From Streptomyces sp. AP-93 (GTDB taxonomy: Bacteria > Actinomycetota > Actinomycetes > Streptomycetales > Streptomycetaceae), in assembly GCF_022808175.1 (NCBI RefSeq), contig NZ_JALGBX010000005.1:310001-374000 (forward strand): a DNA stretch of 64,000 nucleotides. The letters are read 5' to 3'. The translations under genes and the position numbers were made by a program. Position 1 is the stretch's first letter, and each line of letters starts with the position of its first letter. Shown here piece after piece: positions 8,992-17,371 of the stretch. The notes beneath the pieces are model-generated. The model ran no database searches and was not told the DNA's origin. It saw nothing but the letters and a program-made list of their open reading frames with translations.

Positions 8992-9018
8992 CAACTCTCC
9001 GCTCATTTAGGAGAGTTG
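8992..9018. promoter_or_regulatory. perfect 9-bp inverted repeat upstream of galactose-oxidase-like gene
   Basis: CAACTCTCC (8992-9000) and GGAGAGTTG (9010-9018) are exact inverted copies around a 9-nt centre. They end 56 nt before the TTG start. This is either an operator or an mRNA hairpin; no T tract follows, so it is not an obvious terminator for the MBL gene. Confidence 0.55.
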
Positions 9019-9073
9019 CTGCCACCCTGACCTATCTTCCATGGGGCATACCGGTTCGCCCCAGGAGGTCAGA

Positions 9074-11602
9074 TTGCAGTCCAGGCGCTTCCTCGCCCCA
9101 CCCCGCGCGCTGCGCCGGTCCAGGCTGCTGCTCATAGCCTTCGGTCTCGGCGCGCTGCTGATCGGCTTCACGCCGTGGCTCGGGGTCGCGAGCCCAGCAC
9201 CCACCCCCGCGCCCATCGAGGAGCAGGCGGCGCAGCAGTCGCCGCACCATGGCATCGCGCCGGCGAACGCCATGGAGCCGACGGCCCCCGTCCTCGACCG
9301 GACCGGGTGGACGGCCGCGGCGAGCGACGAGGAGACGGCCGGCGAGAACGGCCGCGCGGCCAACGTCCTCGACGGTGACACCGGCACCCTCTGGCACAGC
9401 AAGTGGTCGGGCACCGCAGCCCCCTTGCCGCACAGCATCACCATCGACATGCACCGCACGGCGGTCGTCTCGGCGCTCGTCTACACCCCGCGCACCAACG
9501 GGGCCAACGGACGCGTCGGCGAGTACACCCTCAGCGTCAGCGCGGACGGAGCGACCTGGACGGCCCCGGTCGCAAGCGGCACCCTCGCGGACGACGGCAG
9601 TGCCAAGACGCTCGGGTTCGCCCCGCAGGGGGCCCGGTTCGTACGGCTGACGGCGCTCACCGAGGCGGGCGGCCGCGGCCCGTGGACCTCCGCCGCCGAG
9701 ATCAGCCTGCTGGGCGACCCCGGCACCCCGGAGGCCACCGTGGACCTGGCCCGGACCGGATGGACGGCCGCGGCGAGCGACGAGGAGACGCTCCGCGAGA
9801 ACGGCCGCGCCGCGGGCGTCCTCGACGGCGACACCAGCACCCTCTGGCACAGCAGGTGGTCGGGCACCCCGGTGCCCCTGCCGCACAGCATCACCATCGA
9901 CATGCACCGCACGGCCGCGGTCTCGGCACTCGTCTACCACCCCCGTACGAACGGCCCCAACGGCCGGGCGGGCGCCTACACCGTCACCACCAGCACCGAC
10001 GGCACCGCCTTCGGCACACCGGTGGCCGCGGGCACGTGGCGCGACGACGACACCGTCAAGACCGCCACCTTCACCCGCAGCGCGAACGCCCGCTTCGTAC
10101 GGCTGACCGTGACCACCGAGGCCGGCGCCCGCGGCCCGTGGACCTCCGCCGCCGAGATCCGCCTGAGCGGGCCGGCGAGCCCCGCCGTCCACGGATCCTG
10201 GGGCCGGATCACCGGCTTCCCCCTGGTCCCCGTGGCCACCGCCGTCCTGCCGGGGGACAAGCTGCTGGCCTGGTCCGCGTATGCGGTGGACCGCTTCGGC
10301 GGCAGCAACGGATACACCCAGACCGCGATCCTCGACCTGAAGACGGGCAAGGTCACCCAGCGCCGCATCGACAACACCGGGCACGACATGTTCTGCCCGG
10401 GCATAGCCATGCTGGCCGACGGCCGCGTGCTGGTCACCGGGGGCAGCAACGCGGAGAAGGCCAGCATCTACGACCCCGCCACCGACGACTGGTCCGCGGC
10501 CGGCAACATGAACATCCCCCGCGGCTACCAGTCCATGACCCTGCTCTCCACCGGCGAGGCCTTCGTCCTGGGCGGATCCTGGAGCGGACCCGCGGGGGAC
10601 AAGGCCGGCGAGGCCTGGTCGCCGGAGACCGGAACCTGGCGAGGGCTCCCGGGCGTTCCCGCCCTCCAGGCGTCCACGGCCGACCCGGCCGGACCCTACC
10701 GCGCCGACAACCACATGTGGCTGCACGCCACTTCGGGCGGCAAGGTGCTGCAACTGGGCCCGAGCAAGCAGATGAACTGGATCTCGACCACCGGTGCGGG
10801 CAGCATCACCCCCGCCGGCACCCGGGCCGACAGCGCCGACGCCATGACGGGCAACGCCGTCGCCTACGACATCGGCAAACTGCTCACCCTGGGCGGCTCG
10901 CCCGCCTACCAGGACACCCCCGCCACGCGCCGCGCCTACACCGTCAGCATCACGGGCAGCCAGGTCGAAACCGCCCGCACCGGAGACATGGAGTACGCCA
11001 GGGCCTTCGCCAACAGCGTGGTCCTGCCCGACGGCAAGGTGATCGCCTTCGGCGGACAGAGCCGCCCGGTCCCCTTCAGCGACGCCACCTCGGTCCTGAC
11101 CCCCGAACTGTGGGACCCCTCGACCGGCGCCTTCACCCCGCTCGCCACCATGGCCGTCCCGCGCAACTACCACAGCGTGGCCAACCTGTTGCCGGACGGG
11201 CGGGTCTTCTCCGGCGGCGGAGGCCTCTGCGGCGACTGCGCCACCAACCATCCCGACGGGGCGGTCTTCACACCGCCGTACCTCCTCAACCCGGACGGAT
11301 CGCCGAAACCGCGCCCCGAGATCACGGGAGGCGTCCCCACCAGCACGCACCCCGGCACCTCCCTCACGCTCTCCACCTCCACCCCGGCCGCATCCTTCGT
11401 CCTGATGCGGGCCGCTGCCGCGACCCACTCCACCGACAACGACCAGCGCCGCGTCCCCCTCGCCTCCACGGCCACGGGAACCGGCACCTACACGGTGTCC
11501 ATACCCGCCGACCCGGGCGTGGTCCTGCCGGGCACCTACATGCTCTTCGCCCTCGACACCCAAGGAACACCGAGCACAGCCCGGTTCCTCACCATCTCCT
11601 GA
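9074..11602 (+). CDS. secreted galactose-oxidase-type copper radical oxidase with two discoidin domains
   Basis: An 842-residue secreted protein: signal anchor/peptide (RSRLLLIAFGLGALLIGF), two tandem F5/8 type C (discoidin, CBM32-like) sugar-binding domains (about 70-215 and 222-365), a kelch seven-blade propeller, and a C-terminal DUF1929-type domain. All copper-radical residues are present: Cys441 (DMFCPG), Tyr485 (PRGYQS), Trp503 (GGSWSG), Tyr699-His700 (NYHS) and His785 (ATHSTDN). The spacings 441/485/503 and 700/785 equal those of Fusarium galactose oxidase (228/272/290, 496/581). It should oxidise an alcohol to an aldehyde with O2, giving H2O2. TTG 9074 is chosen for its AGGAGG site 5 nt upstream; ATG 9041 has none. 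Confidence 0.92.
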   Translation: MQSRRFLAPPRALRRSRLLLIAFGLGALLIGFTPWLGVASPAPTPAPIEEQAAQQSPHHGIAPANAMEPTAPVLDRTGWTAAASDEETAGENGRAANVLDGDTGTLWHSKWSGTAAPLPHSITIDMHRTAVVSALVYTPRTNGANGRVGEYTLSVSADGATWTAPVASGTLADDGSAKTLGFAPQGARFVRLTALTEAGGRGPWTSAAEISLLGDPGTPEATVDLARTGWTAAASDEETLRENGRAAGVLDGDTSTLWHSRWSGTPVPLPHSITIDMHRTAAVSALVYHPRTNGPNGRAGAYTVTTSTDGTAFGTPVAAGTWRDDDTVKTATFTRSANARFVRLTVTTEAGARGPWTSAAEIRLSGPASPAVHGSWGRITGFPLVPVATAVLPGDKLLAWSAYAVDRFGGSNGYTQTAILDLKTGKVTQRRIDNTGHDMFCPGIAMLADGRVLVTGGSNAEKASIYDPATDDWSAAGNMNIPRGYQSMTLLSTGEAFVLGGSWSGPAGDKAGEAWSPETGTWRGLPGVPALQASTADPAGPYRADNHMWLHATSGGKVLQLGPSKQMNWISTTGAGSITPAGTRADSADAMTGNAVAYDIGKLLTLGGSPAYQDTPATRRAYTVSITGSQVETARTGDMEYARAFANSVVLPDGKVIAFGGQSRPVPFSDATSVLTPELWDPSTGAFTPLATMAVPRNYHSVANLLPDGRVFSGGGGLCGDCATNHPDGAVFTPPYLLNPDGSPKPRPEITGGVPTSTHPGTSLTLSTSTPAASFVLMRAAAATHSTDNDQRRVPLASTATGTGTYTVSIPADPGVVLPGTYMLFALDTQGTPSTARFLTIS

Positions 11603-11625
11603 CCCTCACCCGCACACGCCGCCCC

Positions 11626-11666
11626 GCCGGCCGGCCCCGCAGCTCCCCGCCCGGCCGGCCGGCCCC
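11626..11666. other. GC hairpin after galactose-oxidase-like gene
   Basis: Two GGCCGGCCGG-type blocks about 20 nt apart can pair into a strong stem just downstream of the stop at 11602. There is no T tract. Possible terminator or mRNA 3' stabiliser. Confidence 0.4.
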
Positions 11667-11741
11667 CGACCCGCACCGTCCCGTCTGCGAAGCGGCCATC
11701 AGCTACGGAGCCCATGGCCCATGCGCCACTACACTCTGCCC

Positions 11742-12221
11742 ATGGCTGAGGACTGGCGGATGGACCGGATCGGGAGCGCGCTGCGCGGCGAAAACCCTAC
11801 GGTGCTGCGGCGCCTGCAGGCGGGGTTCGCGGTGATCGGCGATGTGCAGTTCCTGCCGGGCTACTCGGTGCTCCTGGCGGACGACCCCGACGCGGAGAGA
11901 CTGTCCGACCTGCCCAGGGCGAAACGGCTGTCCTTCCTGTCCGACATGGACCATCTCGGAGAGGCCGTCGAGCGGGCGTCCCGCCGCGCGGATCCGGCCT
12001 TCCGGCGGGTCAACCTGGAGATCCTGGGCAACACCGACGGGTTCCTGCACGCCCACGTATGGCCACGCTTCGACTGGGAGCCGACCGACGTGGTGGGCAG
12101 TCCGGTGTGGCTCTACCCCCGCGACCGCTGGGCCGACGCACAGTTCGCCCTCGGTCCCCGGCACGACCCGCTGCGCAAGGCGATCGCGGATGAACTGGAC
12201 CGCCTCAGCGTGGAGAACTGA
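11742..12221 (+). CDS. HIT-superfamily protein (diadenosine-polyphosphate hydrolase-like)
   Basis: A 159-residue protein with the HIT-type nucleotide-binding core: PGYSVLLADDP, then LGNTDGFLHAHVWPRFDWEP, where HAHVW replaces the classic HxHxH triad, keeping the first two histidines. Family members hydrolyse dinucleoside polyphosphates or transfer nucleotides. Start ATG 11742 sits 6 nt after a -10-like TACACT (11730-11735), suggesting a leaderless mRNA; no ribosome site is seen. ATG 11721 would add seven residues. It is a single gene, convergent with the subtilase gene. The exact reaction is uncertain because the third His is missing. Confidence 0.78.
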   Translation: MAEDWRMDRIGSALRGENPTVLRRLQAGFAVIGDVQFLPGYSVLLADDPDAERLSDLPRAKRLSFLSDMDHLGEAVERASRRADPAFRRVNLEILGNTDGFLHAHVWPRFDWEPTDVVGSPVWLYPRDRWADAQFALGPRHDPLRKAIADELDRLSVEN

Positions 12222-12386
12222 CTCCGCCCCCCGGGGCGGTGACGAAGCCCGGCTCGTCACGCGGGTGCGGGTGCCGGTCGACGGCCCGGAGCCGTCGGCA
12301 GCAGCCGCGAGCCGTCCAACAACGCCCGCGACTGGCTGCCCGGACCCGCCTCCTCCGACACCCCGTGACCCTGCCGGCACCGCTGC

Positions 12387-12418
12387 GGCCCGGCACCCGC
12401 GCGGTGCGGGGCCGGGCC
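12387..12418. terminator. hairpin between convergent genes
   Basis: A 13-bp stem (12387-12400 with 12406-12418, one bulged A) and a 5-nt loop lie 20 nt beyond the subtilase stop. A second short GC hairpin, 12224-12239, follows the HIT-like gene stop. Neither has a T run. Likely bidirectional transcription stop; the 216-bp gap holds nothing else recognisable. Confidence 0.5.
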
Positions 12419-12437
12419 GGAGCGTCGTACGGTCGGC

Positions 12438-15400
12438 TCAGGGCGCGAGGAGGTAGGCGTTCGTGATCGTCTCCCGCACCGTGTTGCCGGCCTTGTCCCT
12501 GAGGTCCACCCGGAACGACACGGCCTTGGCCGACGCCGGGTGCTTCACGGTCACCGACCGCGCGCCCTTCGGGTCCTTCGCCACTGCGAGGAGGCTCCAG
12601 GTCTTGCCCCCGTTGTAGGAGACCCGCACCGCCAGCGCGGCAACCTGCCCTTCCGCGGCGGCCGCCCCGCCCAGCACCAGCGGCACCTTCAGCGCACCGC
12701 CGGCCGGCGCCGTCCCGCTCAGGCTCAGCTTCGGCGCGAGCCGCACCGTGGACAGGGGCAGCGCCACCCGCTGGTCCGCGCCCGTGCGGGCCGAGGTGAA
12801 CGTCCAGCTCGCCCGCACCTTCGTGCTGGTGGCGGTGTCCTTGGCGGACCGGGTCGCCTCCTTGGTCAGGCGGTACACCGCGGAGCCGGCCGGTGCCTCG
12901 GCGCTGATCCAGCCGTTGGGCCCGGTCTCCGCGAGGATCCGGCCGCCGGACTCCAGCCGGGTGAAGCCCCCGGTGGTGATGGACGAACCTTCGTGACCGC
13001 CGGCGTCGTTGAACAGCCCGACGTTGGCGTCCAGGTAGTCACCGGTCCGCCACGCGCCCTGTTCCTCCCCGGCCTCCACGTCGGGTCCGACCACCGCGGT
13101 GTTGAAGTTCAGCGTGTACCGCTTGCCGGGCTGGTAGGACGCCTCGTTCTGCGTGTAGATCATGCGTGCCTCGCCCCGGGCGTCGACCTGCGAGGCGACC
13201 CAGCTCCAGCGCACCCCGGCGGTGTTGACGTACTGCGTGCTCGCCAGCGGCAGGCTCTGCTCGGACGGGTCCGTGATGCCGGAGGTGTAGCCGTCGTCGC
13301 CGGTCGGGGTCGCGTGGATCAGGCCCTTCGCGCCGGTGACCGAAGCGCCGAAGCCGAGCTTCACCTCGGCGACGTCCGCCCGGGTGAGCTTGCGGTCGAG
13401 CCCGTCGAACCAGGTGCCCTTGCGGTTGAAGGCCAGCCGGTAGTCGACGTTCTTGCCCGCCGCCCCCGGCGTCTTCCACAGGCCGTTGTACTGCGCGCTC
13501 AGGGTGGTCCCCTTCGGGCCCAGGTGCTGGGTGAGGATCCGTGTGGTGCCGTCGGTGGCCCACATGTCACCCACGCCCGCGGCCTCGTCGTAGAACCCGG
13601 CGTACGCGCTCACCAGCTTCGCCGACGGATCCGGCGGGGTGACGGCGAACGGCTTGGCCTTGCGGGAGTCGAAGGTGACCGTGGCCTTCCCGGTGACCTT
13701 CAGCACCGGCTGGACGAAGAAGCCCAGGGTGGCGTCCGGGCCCCAGACGACGCCCTCCAGCAGGTAGTCGCCCTTGGGCAGCCGCTGGACGACGGTGCCG
13801 CTCGGGTCGTACGGGACCTCGAAGCGGGCGTCCATGCCCTCGCCGAGCTTCGTCACCGTGGTGTAGTAGGTCGACGGGTTCGCACCGTTGACGTCCAGGT
13901 GCTTCAGCGTGATGTCGTAGGACTCCACCTCACGGTCGACCACGAGACCGGTGCGCACTTCCTGCCCGCCCCCCGAGGCCAGCACGGTGCCGCCGAAGGC
14001 GCCGTCGACGCCGCCCTTGCGGGTGTCCGCGGTGACGGTGGTCTTCGCGGTGCCCCCGGCGGGGACGGTCAGCTGGGCGTCCTTGACGGTGAACATCCCG
14101 GCCGGGGCCGGGCGGCCGGACTGGTCGGTGCCGGACGTGCTCAGCTTGAGCGTGACGGGCTTGGTGCCGTGGTTGCGGTAGGTGAGGGACTTGGCGACCG
14201 GCTTGTCGTCGGCGTGCGGCCAGGAGTGCGTGCCGAAGGCGAGGGAACCGGGCTCGGAGGTGACGACGGCCTTGACGGCCCGTGCCAGGTCGGTGCGGCC
14301 CGCGCCCTGCTGGTAGGCGTTGAGCGCCGGGTTGGGCTTGGCGGAGCCGGTCAGCAGGGCCTTGATCCGGGCCGGGCTCCAGTCCGGGTGCTGCTGGCGG
14401 ACCAGGGCCGCGGCGCCCGCGACGTGCGGGGTGGCCATGGAGGTGCCCGACATGCCGACGTAGCCGTCCGCGGGCCCCGGGTCCGGGCTCTGCGTGGTGT
14501 GGGCGGCGGTGATGTCCACGCCCGGGGCGGTGATGTCCGGCTTGGCCGCTCCGTCGGCGCTCGGGCCGCGGCTGGAGAACTCCGCGAGCTGGTCCTGCTT
14601 GTCCACCGCGCCGACCGTGAGCGCCGCGGGGGCGCTGCCGGGGGTGCGCAGCGTGCCGGCCTCGGGGCCCTCGTTCCCCGCGGCCACCACGAACAGCGCC
14701 TTGCCGGAGAGCTGGGCGACCGCTTCCTCCATGGGGTCGACACCGGGCTCGTCGGCGGAGCCCAGGCTCATGTTGACCACCGTCGCACCCTGGTCCACGG
14801 CCCACTGCATGCCGCTGATGATGCCGGAGGAGTCGCCGTAGCCGTCGTCGCCCAGGACCTTGGCGTCCAGGAGCTGCACGCCGGGCGCCACCCCCTTGTA
14901 CAGGCCGCCCGATCGCGCGCCCGTCCCGGCGATGGTGGAGGCCACGTGCGTGCCGTGCCCGTACCGGTCCGCGGAGTCGGGCGAGCTGCTGAAGTTCCGC
15001 TGGGCCGTCTCGACGCCCTTGAGGTCGGGGTGGGTCTCGTCGACCCCCGTGTCCAGGACGGCCACCTTGACGCCCTTGCCGGTGTAGCCCGCCTGGTACA
15101 TGGCGGGCGCGCCTATCTGAGCCACGCTCTTGTCCAGGCCGGCGCTCACCTTGGCGTCCAGCCACAGGTGGGCGACGGGCGGCACCGGGGCGCCGCCCGC
15201 CACGCGGGCGTTCGTCCGGCCGGTGACCGCCGCCCACAGGGCCGCGGCGTCGGCCTTCGGGGCGTTGAACGCCTCGCCGGCCACCGCGGGCAGCGGGCGG
15301 CGGTCGCGCGCGACCCCGGCGAGCGTGTCGCCCGAGGCGCCGAAGGTCATGGCCCCGGAGGCGTCCCGCCGGTAGCCGGCGATCAGCGGCAGCGCGCTGC

Positions 15401-15785
15401 GGTGCGCGTCGTCGTACCCGTCCTTGACCAGCTGGGCAACGTCGAACAGCCGCCGGTCCAGTACCCCGTCGGCGACCAGGCGCAGCGCGTCCTGCGGGAC
15501 GACGTACGTGTGCGCGCCCTCACGCCGCACCGAGAAGGCCGTCCCCTCACGGCCCGCGCCCCGGACGAGCCGCTCGACGCCGCCGTCGCCCTTGACGACG
15601 ACCCGGTCGCCGGTGATCAGGGTCACCGTCGCCGACGGCTTCGCGTCCGCCTTCGGCCTGCCTGTCGCCGCGGCCCTCGTACCGCCCTGCGCCGGCTGGG
15701 CGCCGGCCGACACGGTTCCCGCGATCAGTGTCCCGGTCACCGCTGCGGCGAGCGCCGCCGTCCTGGCTTTCCTTGCGAATCCCAC
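12438..15785 (-). CDS. secreted subtilisin-like serine protease (S8)
   Basis: A 1115-residue secreted protease: signal peptide (AALAAAVTGTLIAGTVSAGA), a ~190-residue propeptide region, the S8 catalytic domain with Asp245 (VAVLDTGVD), His277 (RYGHGTH) and Ser449 (GMSGTSMATPH), and about 600 C-terminal residues of beta-rich modules. The oxyanion Asn is in VVAAGNEGPEAG. This is the large Streptomyces S8 type, expected to be self-processed and to degrade extracellular protein. The GTG start at 15785 follows a GGGGGA ribosome site and a short direct repeat gaacacgg. It stands alone, convergent with the HIT-like gene. Confidence 0.95.
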   Translation of the reverse strand: MGFARKARTAALAAAVTGTLIAGTVSAGAQPAQGGTRAAATGRPKADAKPSATVTLITGDRVVVKGDGGVERLVRGAGREGTAFSVRREGAHTYVVPQDALRLVADGVLDRRLFDVAQLVKDGYDDAHRSALPLIAGYRRDASGAMTFGASGDTLAGVARDRRPLPAVAGEAFNAPKADAAALWAAVTGRTNARVAGGAPVPPVAHLWLDAKVSAGLDKSVAQIGAPAMYQAGYTGKGVKVAVLDTGVDETHPDLKGVETAQRNFSSSPDSADRYGHGTHVASTIAGTGARSGGLYKGVAPGVQLLDAKVLGDDGYGDSSGIISGMQWAVDQGATVVNMSLGSADEPGVDPMEEAVAQLSGKALFVVAAGNEGPEAGTLRTPGSAPAALTVGAVDKQDQLAEFSSRGPSADGAAKPDITAPGVDITAAHTTQSPDPGPADGYVGMSGTSMATPHVAGAAALVRQQHPDWSPARIKALLTGSAKPNPALNAYQQGAGRTDLARAVKAVVTSEPGSLAFGTHSWPHADDKPVAKSLTYRNHGTKPVTLKLSTSGTDQSGRPAPAGMFTVKDAQLTVPAGGTAKTTVTADTRKGGVDGAFGGTVLASGGGQEVRTGLVVDREVESYDITLKHLDVNGANPSTYYTTVTKLGEGMDARFEVPYDPSGTVVQRLPKGDYLLEGVVWGPDATLGFFVQPVLKVTGKATVTFDSRKAKPFAVTPPDPSAKLVSAYAGFYDEAAGVGDMWATDGTTRILTQHLGPKGTTLSAQYNGLWKTPGAAGKNVDYRLAFNRKGTWFDGLDRKLTRADVAEVKLGFGASVTGAKGLIHATPTGDDGYTSGITDPSEQSLPLASTQYVNTAGVRWSWVASQVDARGEARMIYTQNEASYQPGKRYTLNFNTAVVGPDVEAGEEQGAWRTGDYLDANVGLFNDAGGHEGSSITTGGFTRLESGGRILAETGPNGWISAEAPAGSAVYRLTKEATRSAKDTATSTKVRASWTFTSARTGADQRVALPLSTVRLAPKLSLSGTAPAGGALKVPLVLGGAAAAEGQVAALAVRVSYNGGKTWSLLAVAKDPKGARSVTVKHPASAKAVSFRVDLRDKAGNTVRETITNAYLLAP

Positions 15786-15905
15786 CCGTGTTCCCCCGTG
15801 TTCGTGTGCAGCCGATCGTGTCGGCTACCACGCGACGCGGGCCCGTTCGGTTCTCCGTGGGACGGGAAGATCCGGGAGAGGCCGAATAGTTGGCCGGATG
15901 CGGCG

Positions 15906-17262
15906 TCACCAGATGACGGGGAGCTCCCGCAACCCGTGGACGATGGCGTCCCGTTGGAACACGAGCTGCTCCTCGAGTACCGCCAGTCGCAGGCCGGGCA
16001 GCTTGCGCAGGACGGTCTCCAGCATGATCTGAAGCTCGACGCGCGCCAGGGTGTGTGGCCCAGGCACTGGTGCGGACCGTGGCCGAAGGCCACGTGGCGG
16101 CGGGCGTCCGGGGTCACGTCCAGCTCGGCCGGACAGGCCGGGCCGGCGCCCGGGGCATCGGTGGGTTCGTTGGGTTCGTTGGGGTCGGCGGGGCCGAAGA
16201 GCTCCGGCTGCCGGTTGGCGGTGGACAGCATGCAGATCACCCCGTCCCCGGCACGGATCGCCGCCCCGCCGACCGTGACGTCCTCGGTGGCGGCGCGGCC
16301 CAGGCCGAGGTGGATGATCGTGAGGTAGCGCAGCAGTTCCTCCACGGCCCCCGGAATCAGGGCCGGTTCGGCCCGCAGCCGGGCGGCCTGGCCGGGGCGT
16401 CGGAGCAGGGCCAGGACACTGAGCGCCGCCATGTTGGTGGTGCTCTCGTGGCCGGTGATCAGCAGCACGAAGCCGAGCGAGGCCGTTTCCCGCGCGGTCA
16501 GGTCGGGCCGGACGGCGAGCCGGCTGAGGATGTCGTCCCCGGGATCCCGCCGCTTCCACTCGGCAAGCCCGGCCAGGTAGCCCATCAGCTCGCGGTGGGC
16601 CTCGGCGGCCCGTCCGGGGTCGGTGGTGTTGTCGAGGAGGGTCCGGCTGAGCGACTGGAAAAGCGCGTGGTCCTCGTACGGGACCCCCAGCATCAGGCAG
16701 ATGACCAGTGACGGGACGAGCAGCGCGAAGTCCGCCACGAGGTCGGCGGTCATCGCCCGGGCGGCGGCCTCGACCACGTCCGAGATGGCCGGGCGCAGTT
16801 CCTGGACCCGGCGGGTCAGGAAGTCCTTGGCGACCATCCTGCGCAGCCGGGAGTGTTCCGGGTCGTCCATCCGGATGAAACTCGGCTGGGTGGTGGCCAG
16901 TTGACGCTGACCGGGGGAGAGGAAGGGGAATCCGGGGTGCGTGCGTCGGCGCTGAAGCGGACGTCGGCGAGCACCGACCGCACCTCGTGGTGGCCCGTCA
17001 CGAGCCAGCAGGGTGTGCCGTCGGGCAGCTCGGCGCGGCTGACGGGAGCCTCGGCGGCGGCCTGCGTGTAGCCGGGCGGCGGGTCGTAGGGGCAGGACCC
17101 GTACGGGGTGGGCAGGGAGAGCGGGGCCGCGGCCGGGATCCCTCCGGTGGCGGAGGTGGAAGAGGTGGCGGAGGTCGCGGAGGTGGCGGAGGTCGCGGAG
17201 GTGGCGGAGGCGACGGAGGTGGCGGAGGCGACGAAAGCGGTCGGCGTGGTGGTGACGGTCAT
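15906..17262 (-). pseudogene. cytochrome P450 with two frameshifts
   Basis: Translating in three successive frames gives one bacterial P450: N-terminus with GGIPAAAPLSLPTPYG and TPCWLVTGHHEVRSVLAD, middle from RMDDPEHSRLRRMVAKDF to the I-helix LLITGHESTTNM, the K-helix EELLR and the heme loop FGHGPHQCLG, then LARVELQIMLETVL to the stop. The first break (about 16935) looks like a missing base in a C run; the second (about 16053, just after the heme Cys) like an extra AC in CACACACC. As sequenced no full enzyme is made. The last gene of the KAS/ACP cassette, it probably oxidised the acyl product. The N-terminus carries an Ala-Thr-Ser repeat. Confidence 0.85.
17146..17231. repeat. 9-bp tandem repeat in the P450 5' coding end
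   Basis: Units of gaggtggcg/gaggtcgcg repeat about nine times and encode the Ala-Thr-Ser-rich stretch (SATSATSATSATS) of the P450 N-terminus. It is a low-complexity expansion without known role. Confidence 0.8.
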
Positions 17263-17371
17263 GGTGGCGGATCTCATCCGGAGGGGATTCGGCCGCCGTC
17301 GGGCGGGGTGTGGAGGGCGCCGAGCGTCGCGCACATGGTGGCGGACTGCCCGGCGAGGATCAGCAGTTCGA

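Noticed and set aside
9403-11835. An 810-codon Arg/His/Pro-rich frame overlapping the copper oxidase
   Set aside because: Out-of-frame shadow of a gene with all active-site residues in place.
12540-16328. A 1262-codon open frame on the plus strand
   Set aside because: It is the antisense of the S8 protease and P450 genes, made open by extreme GC codon bias. Its translation shows Arg/Val/Gly/Leu-rich sequence with no family motif.
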